The translations under genes were made by a program, and so were the position numbers. DNA of 64,000 bases from Lepturacanthus savala (Eukaryota; Chordata; Actinopteri; Scombriformes; Trichiuridae): the NCBI GenBank assembly GCA_030544235.1, contig CM060471.1, positions 11,579,348 through 11,643,347 on the forward strand, written 5' to 3'. Below the pieces are notes generated by a model that worked only from the letters and a program-made list of their open reading frames with translations, made no database searches and was not told where the DNA came from. Positions 43,993 to 54,329 of the stretch are shown piece by piece; position 1 is the stretch's first letter; every line of letters starts with the position of its first letter.

Positions 43993-44565
43993 TGGCGACT
44001 ATCGCTGCTTCTTCCCACTTCTTCCAGTGTTTATAGGTCACATGTGTCGCTGCAGCGTCTGGAAAAGCTTTCAGAGGGGAAGACCTATTATTTTACTTTG
44101 GTTGAGAAAATGATTCAATATTAATGTTTCATTTGTTTTCTTTATGAAACCCTCAACCACAACTCGCACACAGACGGGCTGCTGGTTTCTGATACTAGAG
44201 AATGTTTCTCCCACACGGGCGGCGAGCGGTGGCGTGGGCGGCGGCGTGCAAACGACAGATGCACCGGGGAACGCAGGCGTGTGTTCACATTCCGGTTTGT
44301 GTCCCTCTCTCTGGCCCACACAGATGTTTTAAAGACACTGGATTTAGTTTTATTGCCGTTTTTAAATTTATTTTCTTCCTCCCGTCTGGCAGGTACAGAG
44401 AAGTTTCCACACGCTGCTTTTAGAGCCAGCTGCTATATTTGAAACCATCTTTCTGTTTTTATCACAGTAAACAAAACCAGCCTTTATTTATATGTTTTGT
44501 AACCCTTACATTTTTAGCACATTAGCACGGAGTCCTGCCGCAAATAATACTATAAAATAACGGAA
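43993..44565. other. Unique stretch with a GC-rich patch
   Basis: The part at about 44210-44260 (CACACGGGCGGCGAGCGGTG + GCGTGGGCGGCGGCGTGC) is unusually GC- and CpG-rich for the window. Frames on both strands cross it, none with a recognised domain. Confidence 0.3.
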
Positions 44566-45142
44566 GTAGCTTACTCAAATACAAATTGAAGGTACTTGTA
44601 CTTGAGCATTTTTTTTTTTTTTTTTTTTTTTATAAATTACACTGCGTACTTGTGTTTTGGCTCCTCACAGTGAGTCAGTGAAGATTTTTCTGCTGCTTGA
44701 TTTTTAGAGTCGTCAGCAGTTTCACTGAAGACACTTTAAATAACTAAATATTCCTCACATGCTTTCAGATAAATATGTGTATGGAGCCCAAATAGGAAAA
44801 AAAAACATAAATAATAAAGAAGAAATTAATCCAAATTCATGTATTAGAAGATTGTTTTTCTTATTCTCAGAGGCTTTATAAATCAGATTAAACTAGCTTC
44901 TCCTCCTCCAGATATAATCATTAACTAAAATCATTATTTACAGTCATTTTCTGCAGTTAACATGTTTTTACATCAGCTGTTCAAAGTTTTTCATATAGTT
45001 GTTACAACACAACTTGTAGTTTAACTTAGTACTAATAAGTATGTTTAGCTGCTAATATCTCTAAATATAACTCTGTTTTTTGTACATTCTGGTACTGATA
45101 CTTTTACTTCAGTAAAGGATATGAGTTGTTCTTCCATCATTG
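44566..45142 (+). mobile_element. Family D element, decayed
   Basis: The left part, TTACTCAAATACAAATTGAA + GGTACTTGTACTTGAGCA, and the right end, TGGTACTGATACTTTTACTT + CAGTAAAGGATATGAGTTGT + TCTTCCATCA, match the two ends of a common teleost MITE (…ACTTTTACTT-AAGTAAAGGATCTGA…CTTCCACCACTG). A long poly-T (44611-44630) lies inside. The CAGTGTTGGAAAG left terminus is missing. Confidence 0.65.
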
Positions 45143-45540
45143 CTTCACATGGTTTCAGAAAGATTTAACTGAGAAACGATGGTGTCTGTTCCCCAGTCTC
45201 TCTGCTTGTTTACTTGTTACCATGGTAACTGTCAATAGCTCTTTACTGTCGTCCCTCTGGGGACACACTTCTCGTACTTGATCCTCCATCAGACACTGAA
45301 AACATCATAAAACATCTACAATAACAGAATCTGTGCTAAAAATGGCAGTAGGACGTCAGCAGAGGTTTATTACACTGGTGACTAAGTATCGGGAAACCCT
45401 CTTTATGAGGCTTTTTATTGGAAAATGCAGAGAAATGGTATCTCATGAGTTAATGAGTTAAAGGAAACTATAACTATAATATTGAAAATATTGTGAATTT
45501 AGCAACTTTCTTGACTTGATCCTGATGGTGCAGCAGAAAC
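45143..45540. other. Unique noncoding stretch
   Basis: Nothing recognisable is seen. Confidence 0.4.
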
Positions 45541-46252
45541 ATCCTGCAACACCCTGAAACACCCTGTAACACCCTGAAACAACCAGTAACACTCTGTAAC
45601 ACCATGTAATACCCTGTAACATGCTATAACACCCTGTAACACCATGTAACACCTGGTAACACCCTATAACACCATGTAACGCCATGTAACACCCTGAAAC
45701 AACCAGAAATACCCTGTAACACCCTATAACACCATGTAACACCCTGTAGGACCCTGAAACAACCAGTAACACCCTGTAACACCCTATAACACCCTGTAAC
45801 ATCCTATAACACTGTGTAACACCCGATAACACCCTATAACACCATGTAACACCCTGTAACACCCTGAAACAACCAGTAACACCCTGTAACACCCTATAAC
45901 ACCATGCAACACCCTGTAACACCTTGTAACACCCTGAAACAACCTGTAACACCCTGTAACACCCTATAACACCATGTAACACCATGTAAAGCCCTGTAAC
46001 ATCCTATAACACCATATAACACCCGGTAACACCCGGTAACACCCTATAACACCATGTAATGCCATGTAAAGCCCTGTAACATCCTATAACACCATATAAC
46101 ACCCGGTAACACCCTATAACACCATGTAATGCCATGTAACACCCTGTAACACCATGTAACACCATGTAACACCCTGTAACACCATGTAACACCATGTAAC
46201 ATCCTATAAAATACCCTATAAAACCCTATTAGACCCTGTAACAACCTATAAC
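45541..46252. repeat. 10-bp minisatellite (ACACCCTGTA type), left array
   Basis: A monomer of 10 bp (ACACCCTGTA / ACACCCTATA / ACACCATGTA) holds phase for about 700 bp. Units reading ACAACCAG recur at spacings that are multiples of 10 bp (45581, 45701, 45761, 45871), showing higher-order duplication. Because 10 bp is not a multiple of 3, the frame cycles every 30 bp; the 175-residue reverse frame is a ten-residue repeat artefact. Confidence 0.97.
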
Positions 46253-47123
46253 CAGGGGTGCACATAACTTTTTTAGTTATTACCAGGACATAGAGTTTGG
46301 TAACCCCTGTCCACATGACAACATCACACCAGTTACATGAGTTTCAGAATACATTTTAATATTTTACTGCTTGTTTTAAAGCCTCAACAGGTCAGGCTCC
46401 TGTCTACATCTGTGATACGCTGAAAATGTTATGAGCCTGAGATCTTCCAGCAGCTCTGAGAGGAATCTAAAACTCACCTCTTCAGACCTCAAGTTCAAAT
46501 ATTAAATGCCCTTAGATCACAGGCAGGAAAAGTAAGTAGTTATCCTATGTTAAATCACTTCTTAAATCTCAATGGTAATCAACTTTTTTTAAACTAAATC
46601 TGTTTTCTTATTATATGTTATTATATTATGTGGTTCACTCAGAAGAACCTTGTAACCTTGTGATGATCTATAAAATTGTTAAGTATGCGACTAGGATTGT
46701 AATAATTGGAATCAGTATCTGTTATTGCCAACTTAGAGGATGATTGTCATTTTTTTTTTTAAGTGCGAACTGCAACAGCTGTGCACTACGCTCTAGGTCA
46801 GATTGTCCTCAGATTGCACTTAGATCCTCACATCTTCAACTCTTTTTATTCAAATGTGAAGAGATGAGAGGGGAACAGCACAGCTCCTCTCCTCTTTTTT
46901 CCCTTTTTAATTTATGAAACACACACGCAAGCTGATACAGCTGTGGACTGCAGAGCCACCTCCATTGTGCTCTGGATCAGCAGAATGGCATAGTTGCAGA
47001 TATTTAATTTTTTTTAAGTGACTGGTACTGTATGCAAAAAACTTGTGGTGGAACACGTGTTGGTCCGCATTCCCTCATTTTTGTTGAATATGTATATCTG
47101 CGTACCAGTTATGTGCACCCCTG
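46253..47123. mobile_element. hAT-like non-autonomous element (871 bp) inside the minisatellite
   Basis: The left terminus CAGGGGTGCACATAACT (46253-46269) is perfectly mirrored by AGTTATGTGCACCCCTG (47107-47123), a 17-bp inverted repeat. The flanking octamers CCTATAAC and CCTGTAAC agree at 7 of 8 bases, consistent with an 8-bp target duplication, though the site lies in a tandem repeat and this is weak evidence. CAGGGG ends suit the hAT superfamily. There is no transposase frame. A segment at about 46385-46500 faintly resembles a decayed coding fragment. Confidence 0.88.
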
Positions 47124-47760
47124 CCTGTAACAACCTGTAACACCCTATGACACCCTATGACACTCCGTAACATCCCAGAACACCTGACAACTATAACACC
47201 CTATAACACTTGATACACCATGTAACACCCTATAACACTTTATACACCATGTAACACCCTATAACACTTTATACAACCTGTAACACCCTATAACACTTTA
47301 TACACCATGTAACACCCTATAACACTTTATACAACCTGTAACACCCTATAACACTCTATACAACCTGTAACACCCTATACCACTTTATACACCCTGTAAC
47401 ACCCTATAACATTCTATACACCATGTAACACCCTATAACACTTTATACACCATGTAACACCCTATAACACTCTATACAACCTGTAACACCCTATACCACT
47501 TTATACACCCTGTAACACCCTATAACATTCTATACACCATGTAACACCCTATAACACTTTATACACCATGTAACACCCTATAACACTTTATACACCCCGT
47601 AACACCCAAGAACACTTTATCATACCCTATAACACCCTGTAACAACCCATAATACCCTATAATGCTGTATAACACCCTGTAACACCCTATAAAACCCTGT
47701 AACATCCTATAATCCCATAAGATTCTATAAGACCCTATCACACTCTATACACCATCTACA
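47124..47760. repeat. Minisatellite, right array with a 29-bp higher-order unit
   Basis: The same ACACCCTATA monomer continues past the transposon. Most of 47200-47600 is built from a longer unit of about 29 bp (ACCCTATAACACTTTATACA + CCATGTAAC), which the left array lacks. It ends about 47755. Confidence 0.96.
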
Positions 47761-49106
47761 GCAGCACTTTTCTCCACCGCTGCTGCTGCACCCCTTAGTT
47801 TATTACACAAAACATCACAACTATGTTCTGTGATGATGCAGTGATGTTCAGCTGGATCCTGTCACTGATCAACGCTGCCAACTAATACCTGGACCAGGGA
47901 CATGTTCATTTAACAGTGAGTGAGTGAGTGAGGGAGGTTAAGTGTGTTTTTATGTGTGAGAGTGAAAACCAGATATCGGGAAGTTTAGTGTAAGACAGAG
48001 ACACACAGGCTCGCTGCCTAATTCTTCCGATAACCACATGAAGCGGGATTTATCAGCAGTTTCTGTGCATTATGGCAAACTGTTCTGGCAACAAACAGAA
48101 ACAGAGGAAGCGTTTAATGAGGTGACTGTGACGTTATGACTCTTCTCTTAATGATGCTACAACAGAATCATCAGCTTCTTAAATCAAATCACAAACCTGC
48201 ATGAGAAGCATAAGAGTGTGTTGTGCTGAAACAGGAGAAAGATCCTGTTTTCTGTGACTGGTCTCTGAGGTTAAACATTTTAATCACTGCTTCCTCCCTG
48301 TTTGTGTTTTATCTCTGAATCACGGATTTCATGATCAGCTCCGTTCATTCTAAGCGTGTTGACATATTTGCAGCCAGAATAACTCAGAGGCCTGTTTGTG
48401 TTTCAGCTTCTGACAGTCTGAGGCTTGTCCTTATACTTATCCTTTGAGTTTACATAAAACTCATCTTTTGGCTTCTTGTGCAGATGCACTTTTTTTACTT
48501 TCTTCCCAAACTTTGATGCTTCCTGATTTAAGAGACGCTGCCGTCAGAAAATCACAGCCCATGATGTTTACTCGGTTCTTCATCCAAACCATGTTTCGGG
48601 GGATCAGAGTGTGTGGCCGCAGCAGGGAGGGAACGCATTAACTGCAGCTACACGCAAATAAATTATTCACTCAAAAATCCAAGGAAAATGAAATATGATA
48701 TCAACATCTAACTCTTTTTATGTGACTGTGTGACAGAGCAAATCCATTTCTGTGTCATTTTCTGGGATCTTGAAGACATTAGATGTGAATCTTTACGTCG
48801 TGTTTCTGCTCTTTGATTTGGTTCTTGGCTCTGATATGAGAAAGAATAACTGAGCTCATGGTGACGCTGTTTGTTTAGGTGCAGAGATTCTAACCATCAC
48901 ATTTTACTGCTGCTCACTGAGCCTCGGAACTGTGGCTTCGACCTCAACCAGGATTATTCACAGGAACAAATTATCAGATTGAAGGATGTATTTGTGCAAA
49001 TGTATGAGTCAAATCTGCTCTGAGGGAAGAAATGAAATGTTAGCCATAAGTTTAGGGGCTTTGGTGTAATTTTGATCATGAGACAAAATGAACATATTTA
49101 TGTACT
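47761..49106. other. Unique noncoding stretch
   Basis: A short (GTGA)n lies at about 47917-47932. No domain is seen in the short frames. CpG-containing unique sequence at 48590-48650 could be conserved. Confidence 0.35.
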
Positions 49107-49370
49107 CGAACTGCAACTAACATCTATTCTGATATTATTCTGATCTATTCTGAATTCAATCTATTGATTATTGAAATCGACGAGTCCAACAGTCCATAAC
49201 CCAAAGATCATCAGTTTACTATTATAGAAGAATAAAGAAACCAGAAAATAATCAGAGTTGGGAAACACGAACATTAGAATTTGGACATATTCTTCTTACA
49301 AATGACCATAATCCATTAATCGATCATCATAATAGTTGGTGATTGTTGTAAATAGTTGGCTAATTCAAGA
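49107..49370 (+). mobile_element. Family A element, part of an inverted duplication
   Basis: It starts CGAACTGCAACTAACATCTA and contains GTCCAACAGTCCATAACCCA, CTATTATAGAAGAATAAAGA and ATAGTTGGTGATTGTTG. The TTTCCCAAAGCTGAAGATTC segment is deleted. It continues directly into the segment at 49372-49525, which also follows a reverse A copy at 50805-51230. Confidence 0.8.
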
Positions 49371-49371
49371 A

Positions 49372-49525
49372 TATTTGAGCTAAATAATTCAGCAAGAAAA
49401 TCAACTGCCAATCAAAGTGATCCATTATCACCTAATGGACTCTGAGCTAAACAAAACAACAACAGCCCAGTAAATAAATAGAGCAGCTCCTTTATATTTT
49501 CATATTGATGCACATATGCAACATC
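49372..49525 (+). repeat. Segment S, forward arm of an inverted duplication
   Basis: GAGCTAAATAATTCAGCAAG, AAAATCAACTGCCAATCAAA, CACCTAATGGACTCTGAGCT and TTATATTTTCATATTGATGC match the reverse complement of about 50805-50955 with scattered changes. Here it lies immediately 3' of a forward family A copy. Confidence 0.85.
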
Positions 49526-50489
49526 AGTTGACAGAATAACGCTAATTTATAGACGAGGCTTCTGTTCTGAGCTTGTTGATCGCAGATGAATCTCTGGGAT
49601 CATTTATATCAAGCTGTGAAAACTTTCTGATAAGTCATGTGACACATCAGGAGCAGAAAACAGTGATAATCGGTGACAGATGCAGCTTTTATCTACGGGT
49701 TTTGTCTGCTCTCATTTATCCAGTCGCCACACAGTCATTTTCCTGTTTCACAGTGTGGGACTCAAACCAGCAGCCTGATGAACTAAAACCTGCTCTTTGT
49801 TCTGTCTGGATGTTGCTGCTCGCTGCAACTCAGCCAGCAGCAGTGACAGTTACTGGCAGCAGCCATGTTGACTTATAGAGCATCAGCACATGTGTGATAC
49901 CACAAGCAGATCCCACACACATACACACACACATATACACACACACATATACACACGTCGCAATCAGAATCAATGCTGTTCTGCGTGAACATCATTCTCT
50001 GACAGGAGGAGATAATGATAATCATTTTTCTGGATTAAAACTTTATTATTTTGTTGCTGTTAACATTTGGCAACTTGTTTCTATAAGCTCGGTGAATTCT
50101 CTGGACATTTTTTTTTATTTAATTGAAAGCACCTTAAAGCAAAGATGCAAAGACAAACCCTCTTTCATCTCTATTCAAATTAAATTTATTCATATTTAAC
50201 ATATAGTTTTACTGTTGAGGCAAAGACTTCTACGAGTCATCTGTACAGAATCTTACTGCTGCAGAAACACTTTATTAGATTAGAACTTCTTTCCAAACCT
50301 CTTACACCAAGTGTCCATCTCTATTTAAAACAGCTGGTGACTATTTCTCATGTTTTTCAAATCTGTACATTTGTGAATTCAGATTAACCAGTTTCAGCTT
50401 TTATTTCCCAACAGGCGGAGAATCTTGTTCTGTATAAATCAACACATGGACACTTTTCTGTGTGAAATCATCATGGAGTCTCTATGATT
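49526..50489. other. Unique noncoding stretch
   Basis: An AC/AT simple repeat lies at 49911-49957. Two 101-residue forward frames (49573-49878, 49894-50199) show no recognisable domain. Confidence 0.4.
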
Positions 50490-50620
50490 TCTGACAGAAT
50501 AATAAAGGTCCTGTTATAAGACAATAATCCTACTTCTCTACATGTGTGCGTCATTTTAAGCGGAAATGTAGAGGAGTAGGATTATTATCTTATTGACAGG
50601 ATCCTTATAGTTCTGTCAGA
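50490..50620. repeat. 131-bp hairpin with arms of about 55 bp
   Basis: The left arm (50490-50544: TCTGACAGAATAATAAAGGT, CCTGTTATAAGACAATAATC + CTACTTCTCTACAT) is mirrored at 50566-50620 (ATGTAGAGGAGTAGGATTAT, TATCTTATTGACAGGATCCT + TATAGTTCTGTCAGA), with roughly one change in seven. The loop is about 21 bp. It could be a small foldback transposon; the RNA would also fold into a long hairpin. Confidence 0.92.
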
Positions 50621-50739
50621 TATTACATTTACATGCATTCATTTTATAGTACAAACTATGGCATTTATATTTAATACATTAACAGTTGTTAGTTTTGTAT
50701 ATTTGTAGTTTACATTTTTATACAATCTTTTCTATAACT

Positions 50740-50804
50740 ATTTCATTAATCTCCAACTATTTTGATAATTAATTGAGTTGAGTAATTGTTGTGAACTATA
50801 GATG
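50740..50804 (-). mobile_element. Family A end fragment, reverse
   Basis: TTTCATTAATCTCCAACTAT + TTTGATAATTAATTGAGTTG is the reverse complement of the family's 3' part. It lies just outside the reverse arm of segment S, so S here has family A sequence on both sides. Confidence 0.7.
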
Positions 50805-50957
50805 ATACATATTTGCATCAGCATGAAAATATAAAGTAGCCTCTTATTTACTGAGTTGTTTATTTAGCTCATAGTCCATTAGATGATAATCAATTAGTTT
50901 GATTGGTAGTTAATTTTCCTGCTGAATTATTATTTTTCTTACAAACCGTTTGACTTT
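50805..50957 (-). repeat. Segment S, reverse arm of an inverted duplication
   Basis: TTTGCATCAGCATGAAAATA + TAAAGTAG, TTATTTAGCTCATAGTCCAT + TAGATGATAATC, and TTGGTAGTTAATTTTCCTGC + TGAATTATT correspond in reverse to 49375-49525. Confidence 0.85.
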
Positions 50958-51230
50958 GCCACCTATTACGACAATCACTCTCATTTTGATAATCAATTAA
51001 TTGATTAGAGTAATTTGTAAGAAGAAATTGTTAGAATTCTCTGGTTCCTGTTTCTTAAATCTGATTCTTTTCTGGTTTCTTTAGTCTTCTATAATAGTAA
51101 ACTGATGATCATTGGGTTGTGGACTGTTGGTCTGGACAAAAAAGGACATTTTAAGTTGAATCTTCAGCTTTTGGAAACAGTGATTGGCATTTTACACCAT
51201 TTTATGAACCAAAAAATTAATCAATTGATA
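50958..51230 (-). mobile_element. Family A element, reverse, in the second arm
   Basis: It runs through TTCTTTAGTCTTCTATAATA, TTGTGGACTGTTGGTCTGGA + CAAAAAAG, TTGAATCTTCAGCTTTTGGA and CATTTTACACCATTTTATGA + ACC. A second reverse A piece overlaps its right edge and continues to about 51415. Confidence 0.85.
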
Positions 51231-51415
51231 TATTACAGTAATTTTTGAGAAGAAGATTTCCAAATTCTGTGGTTCCAGCTTCTCACATCTGATTAGTTTC
51301 TGTTTTTTGTCTTCTATAAACTGGATGATCATTGCGTTGTGGACCTTGTTGTTGGCCTTGACAAAAGAAGGCATTTTAGATTGAATTTTAATTATATCTA
51401 ACCATATCTAGTTGC
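51231..51415 (-). mobile_element. Second reverse family A copy, partial and diverged
   Basis: GAGAAGAAGATTTCCAAATT + CTGTGGTTCCAGCTTCTCAC, TTTTTTGTCTTCTATAAACT and TGTGGACCTTGTTGTTGGCC repeat the reverse order of the family a second time. It ends with a weak CTAGTTGCAGTTC motif. Confidence 0.7.
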
Positions 51416-51557
51416 AGTTCAAGATGATACAACCACACAATAAACTAAACTCAAAGATCATCTCAGTCTCAGAGGGACACGCTGACAGGTTTTGTTTTTG
51501 TAACCATGATGATGTAGAATCAACGTTGTAGACGTGGTGACGTAGTTCAGTCAACGT
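51416..51557. other. Unique noncoding stretch
   Basis: Short; nothing recognised. Confidence 0.4.
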
Positions 51558-51652
51558 TTTTCTTCAGTTCCTCTTCTCTCAGCAGCAGGAGGAGGGTTGG
51601 TGGATGGATCAGTGCTTTGTTTCATGTCTCAAGTTGGAGAAGTTGCAGCAAA
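51558..51652 (-). repeat. F repeat, reverse copy
   Basis: CTTCAGTTCCTCTTCTCTCA + GCAGCAGGAGGAGGGTTGGT + GGATGGATCAGTGCTTTGTT, then GAAGTTGCAGCAAACAC, is the reverse complement of 29277-29365. It lies directly next to a family E copy. Confidence 0.8.
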
Positions 51653-51654
51653 CA

Positions 51655-51790
51655 CAGAAATGATCGTGATCGAAATTGATCATTTTAACCCAAACATGAT
51701 GTTTTAAAACCTAACCACCTTAACCACAGAGTTACACCATCAAACAGGATTTATGAAAATATGCACGTATCAAAAATCTGCAGAAATGGA
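51655..51790 (+). repeat. Family E repeat
   Basis: AATTGATCATTTTAACCCAA + ACATGATGTTTTAAAACC, CCTTAACCACAGAGTTACAC + CATCAAACAGGATTTATGAA + AATATGCACG and AAAAATCTGCAGAAATGGAA match 37003-37155 in order, with one gap of about 20 bp. Confidence 0.85.
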
Positions 51791-51791
51791 A

Positions 51792-51873
51792 GCTCTTTCT
51801 CCTCGTCCCTTCATCATCCTCATCCCCTTGTCCTCCTCATCCTCTTGTTCTCTTCATCCCCTCGTCCTCCTCA
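51792..51873. repeat. TCCTCATCCCCTYGTCC-type minisatellite
   Basis: About five degenerate pyrimidine-rich units of roughly 16-18 bp (CATCCTCATCCCCTTGTCCT, CTTCATCCCCTCGTCCTCCT). Confidence 0.85.
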
Positions 51874-52319
51874 CAGCTTCCCCAGATGTTGCAGCGTGAA
51901 CGGGGGGAAACCAAACAGTCCGGGAGCTCGGTGACTCACCCGCCTAATGGACCACGGGCTGAAATGTGATCCGGCTGCGTCTGGCTGCAGAGGGAAGTTT
52001 AGTGAAAACAGTGTCATTACTACAACCTGAGGCCTCCCAGGCCAGGACCTCATGCAGTGAACCATGTGCCAAGAAAAGGAGGAGGAGGACGGGCAGAGGA
52101 CGGCCCAACACAAGACAACCGAGGATGGAGAGAGTCCAGTTTCAGACAGAGAGAGAGCGAGCGCAGAGGAAGGAGGCGAACGCCAGAGTCTTTGTTTTAT
52201 CTGGACACTACAGATACTTGCATCATAGCAGCCTCCAAGAATAATGTTAAAAAACCTGATGACTCAAAGAGAAAATACAGAGCTGATGAAAATAAAGCTG
52301 AGTCTGTCTTGCCTGGTTA
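51874..52319. other. Unique noncoding stretch
   Basis: It is moderately CpG-rich. Frames overlap on both strands (80 to 123 residues) with no recognised domain; a short purine-rich patch lies at about 52072-52100. Confidence 0.3.
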
Positions 52320-52542
52320 CACACACGCACGCATGCACTCAAACACACTCACAGATATACGCACAGACACACACACAATCTCATGCAGACACACGCTCAT
52401 TGTCTTGTTTGTATATATATTTTTTTAGTTTTCTGCAGATGGTTTGAAATCCTCTGGTTCTGTGATGCAGTAAATCAATCAAATCAGTGTGTGTGTGTGT
52501 GTGTGTGTGTGTCCATGCATGTGTGTGCGCATGCATGTGTGT
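52320..52542. repeat. CA-rich patch, TG run and ATGCATGTGTG units
   Basis: An irregular ACAC patch at 52320-52395, then (TG)n at 52487-52512 followed by alternating CATGCATGTGTGTGCGC to about 52542. Confidence 0.85.
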
Positions 52543-53077
52543 CTCCTCGGCTCATTTGTCAGCTGAAAATCAGATTTTTCTGTTTCACGTTGGCTCACTG
52601 TAAAAATTGTCTTTAGGCCTGCTGCAGCAAATGCATAAAAGGAAAAAAAAACATAATTAAAGTATTTCTTTTATTTCGTCTCTGACCAAAGACTTGTTGT
52701 AGTGAACTGTGATCAGCTCATTGATGTTTGGACTTAACCAGCAACATGTCAAACACCCAGGTAAGGAAAGGTGGAAACTTTCAAAATTATCATTCATCTG
52801 TTGGTTTTCTTTCAACTGAATTAAACATGTCTGACAACATGCTGTCATTACAAACTGTATAATCAATCAATTAGTTCCATCAGTTTATCCTCAGAAATAT
52901 CACTCAGATCTAACTGTGTATTCAATACTGAATAACAACATTTGCTGACATTATTTATTTATTATATTAACCTTTATTCATTTATATCCCATTGATATAA
53001 AATCTCATTTTTACTGGAGACCTGATGTAGAGTTTCTAAACTTTACATTGCTTGTTCTGTCCTGATGAGCAGAGTAG

Positions 53078-53079
<2 letters not shown>
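52543..53079. other. Unique noncoding stretch
   Basis: Nothing recognisable is seen. Confidence 0.4.
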
Positions 53080-53132
<53 letters not shown>

Positions 53133-53153
53133 CGTGCGTGCGTGTGTGTGTGT
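53080..53153. repeat. (TG)n microsatellite with GCGT units
   Basis: About 48 bp of TG, then CGTGCGTGCGTGCG, then TG. Confidence 0.97.
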
Positions 53154-53269
53154 ACCTACAGCAGTGAGGGACAGCAGTTGGTAAAATAGTGTCTGAGTTG
53201 ATAAGAACAATGTTCTCACCTCTGATGTCATAGGTAGATGAAAGGCCGCCGCTCTCTTCCCGTCTCGAT

Positions 53270-53400
53270 GTCTGTAGAACACCAAACAGTGAGTGAGCAG
53301 GACATCTCCATCATCCTCATCGTGGCCGCCATCATCAGCATCATCACCAATTTAGAACGAGCGATTCACTCCAGCTTCCTGACTCATAAACAGGTGTCCA
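53270..53400 (+). other. Short frame with a membrane-helix-like stretch, unconfirmed
   Basis: The forward frame reads EQDISIILIVAAIISIIT at about 53296-53352, an uninterrupted hydrophobic run of 15 residues coded mainly by ATC/GCC/CTC codons. A CAG|TG boundary at about 53289 could be a splice acceptor. There is no family match. The ATC richness (CATCATC) could equally be a degenerate trinucleotide repeat, so I do not call a gene. Confidence 0.15.
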
Positions 53401-53480
53401 CACAACACAACAATCAGCTGATCGATACAGTTGGTTCATATATTAATGAATTTAGCTTTGTTTTATTTTATTTAGTACAA

Positions 53481-53787
53481 CCTCTTAAGACGCACCCCTT
53501 CTCTCAGTCTTATTAGTGAAAATGGTATGCCCAGGTTGTAAGATGAACTTGTTGGGGAATTTCTATTGGGTCACACTGCTGTCCATCAAACGAAAAGTGG
53601 TCAAACTTGCATATTCAGTCCTCACTGGCTTTCAATGTGGCTATCGCTCCACTCCATACTTTGATTAGCATGGTGTCAATCAATGCAAAACAATATCAAG
53701 CCCCTAATTATTGCATTATTTGTCCATAGAAACCAATAACTGAGCATAATATTGCTGTATACATACTGTATAGTGTGTCTTAGGAGG
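53481..53787. mobile_element. piggyBac-like MITE (about 307 bp)
   Basis: The left end CCTCTTAAGACGCAC (53481-53495) is mirrored by GTGTGTCTTAGGAGG (53773-53787), with two mismatches. TTAA follows the right end (53788-53791); at the left the matching four bases are ACAA. CCYT-type ends next to TTAA suggest piggyBac. The body is noncoding. Confidence 0.6.
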
Positions 53788-53979
53788 TTAATTTGAACTT
53801 ACAAGAAACTGAAAGTGAAATGTATGAGCAGTATTTAATTCAACCACCTCGATGCAAACTGTATCTGTTTCTCAACTTTCCTCCTTTTTAGATTATGAAT
53901 CAACCTTTTTAAAGCAGGCTTATTCTCCTCAGGTATTTACGTACAGTATATGACAGAGCTGCAGGCTGCAAGTGTTTAA
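53788..53979. other. Unique noncoding stretch
   Basis: Nothing recognised apart from AT-rich sequence. Confidence 0.4.
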
Positions 53980-54110
53980 TTCATATTTAGCTTCATAGTC
54001 GCCAGCCATTCGGCTGTTTATGGCAGAAACTATTAACTGTAAACTCGGTAATTGTGTTTGAAGTGGCGTCGGCTTCCATTAAATATTTATTTTCAGTCAT
54101 AGGAGAAGAG
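53980..54110. promoter_or_regulatory. Candidate conserved noncoding element
   Basis: CTTCATAGTCGCCAGCCATT, CGGCTGTTTATGGCAGAAAC, TATTAACTGTAAACTCGGTA + ATTGTG and CTTCCATTAAATATTTATTT form a repeat-free block. This is inference by texture. Confidence 0.3.
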
Positions 54111-54329
54111 AAAGAGAAGTGAGTCTGGATGCTAAAGATGCTAAACATGCTAATGTCACTGCGGCAACACATTCAGAGCAGCAACACACAGTCTCTTACT
54201 GTAATATGAAAATGGTCAGTTTGCATTAATTTTCTTCTTTCCTATGGTTTTTACCTGGCTCTTGTTTCTCTTTCTGTTTCCCTTCTCGTTTCCTCCCTGT
54301 CTCACCACAGTCGTTCTGTATTTGGGTTT

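Noticed and set aside
45458..45985. 175-residue reverse-strand open frame
   Set aside because: It is a translation of the 10-bp minisatellite (a ten-residue peptide repeat), with no non-repeat protein content beyond its last 25 residues.
47124..47760. Possible CRISPR array (regular 29-bp units)
   Set aside because: The units are contiguous with no unique spacers, share the 10-bp monomer of the neighbouring minisatellite, and lie in vertebrate-type DNA.
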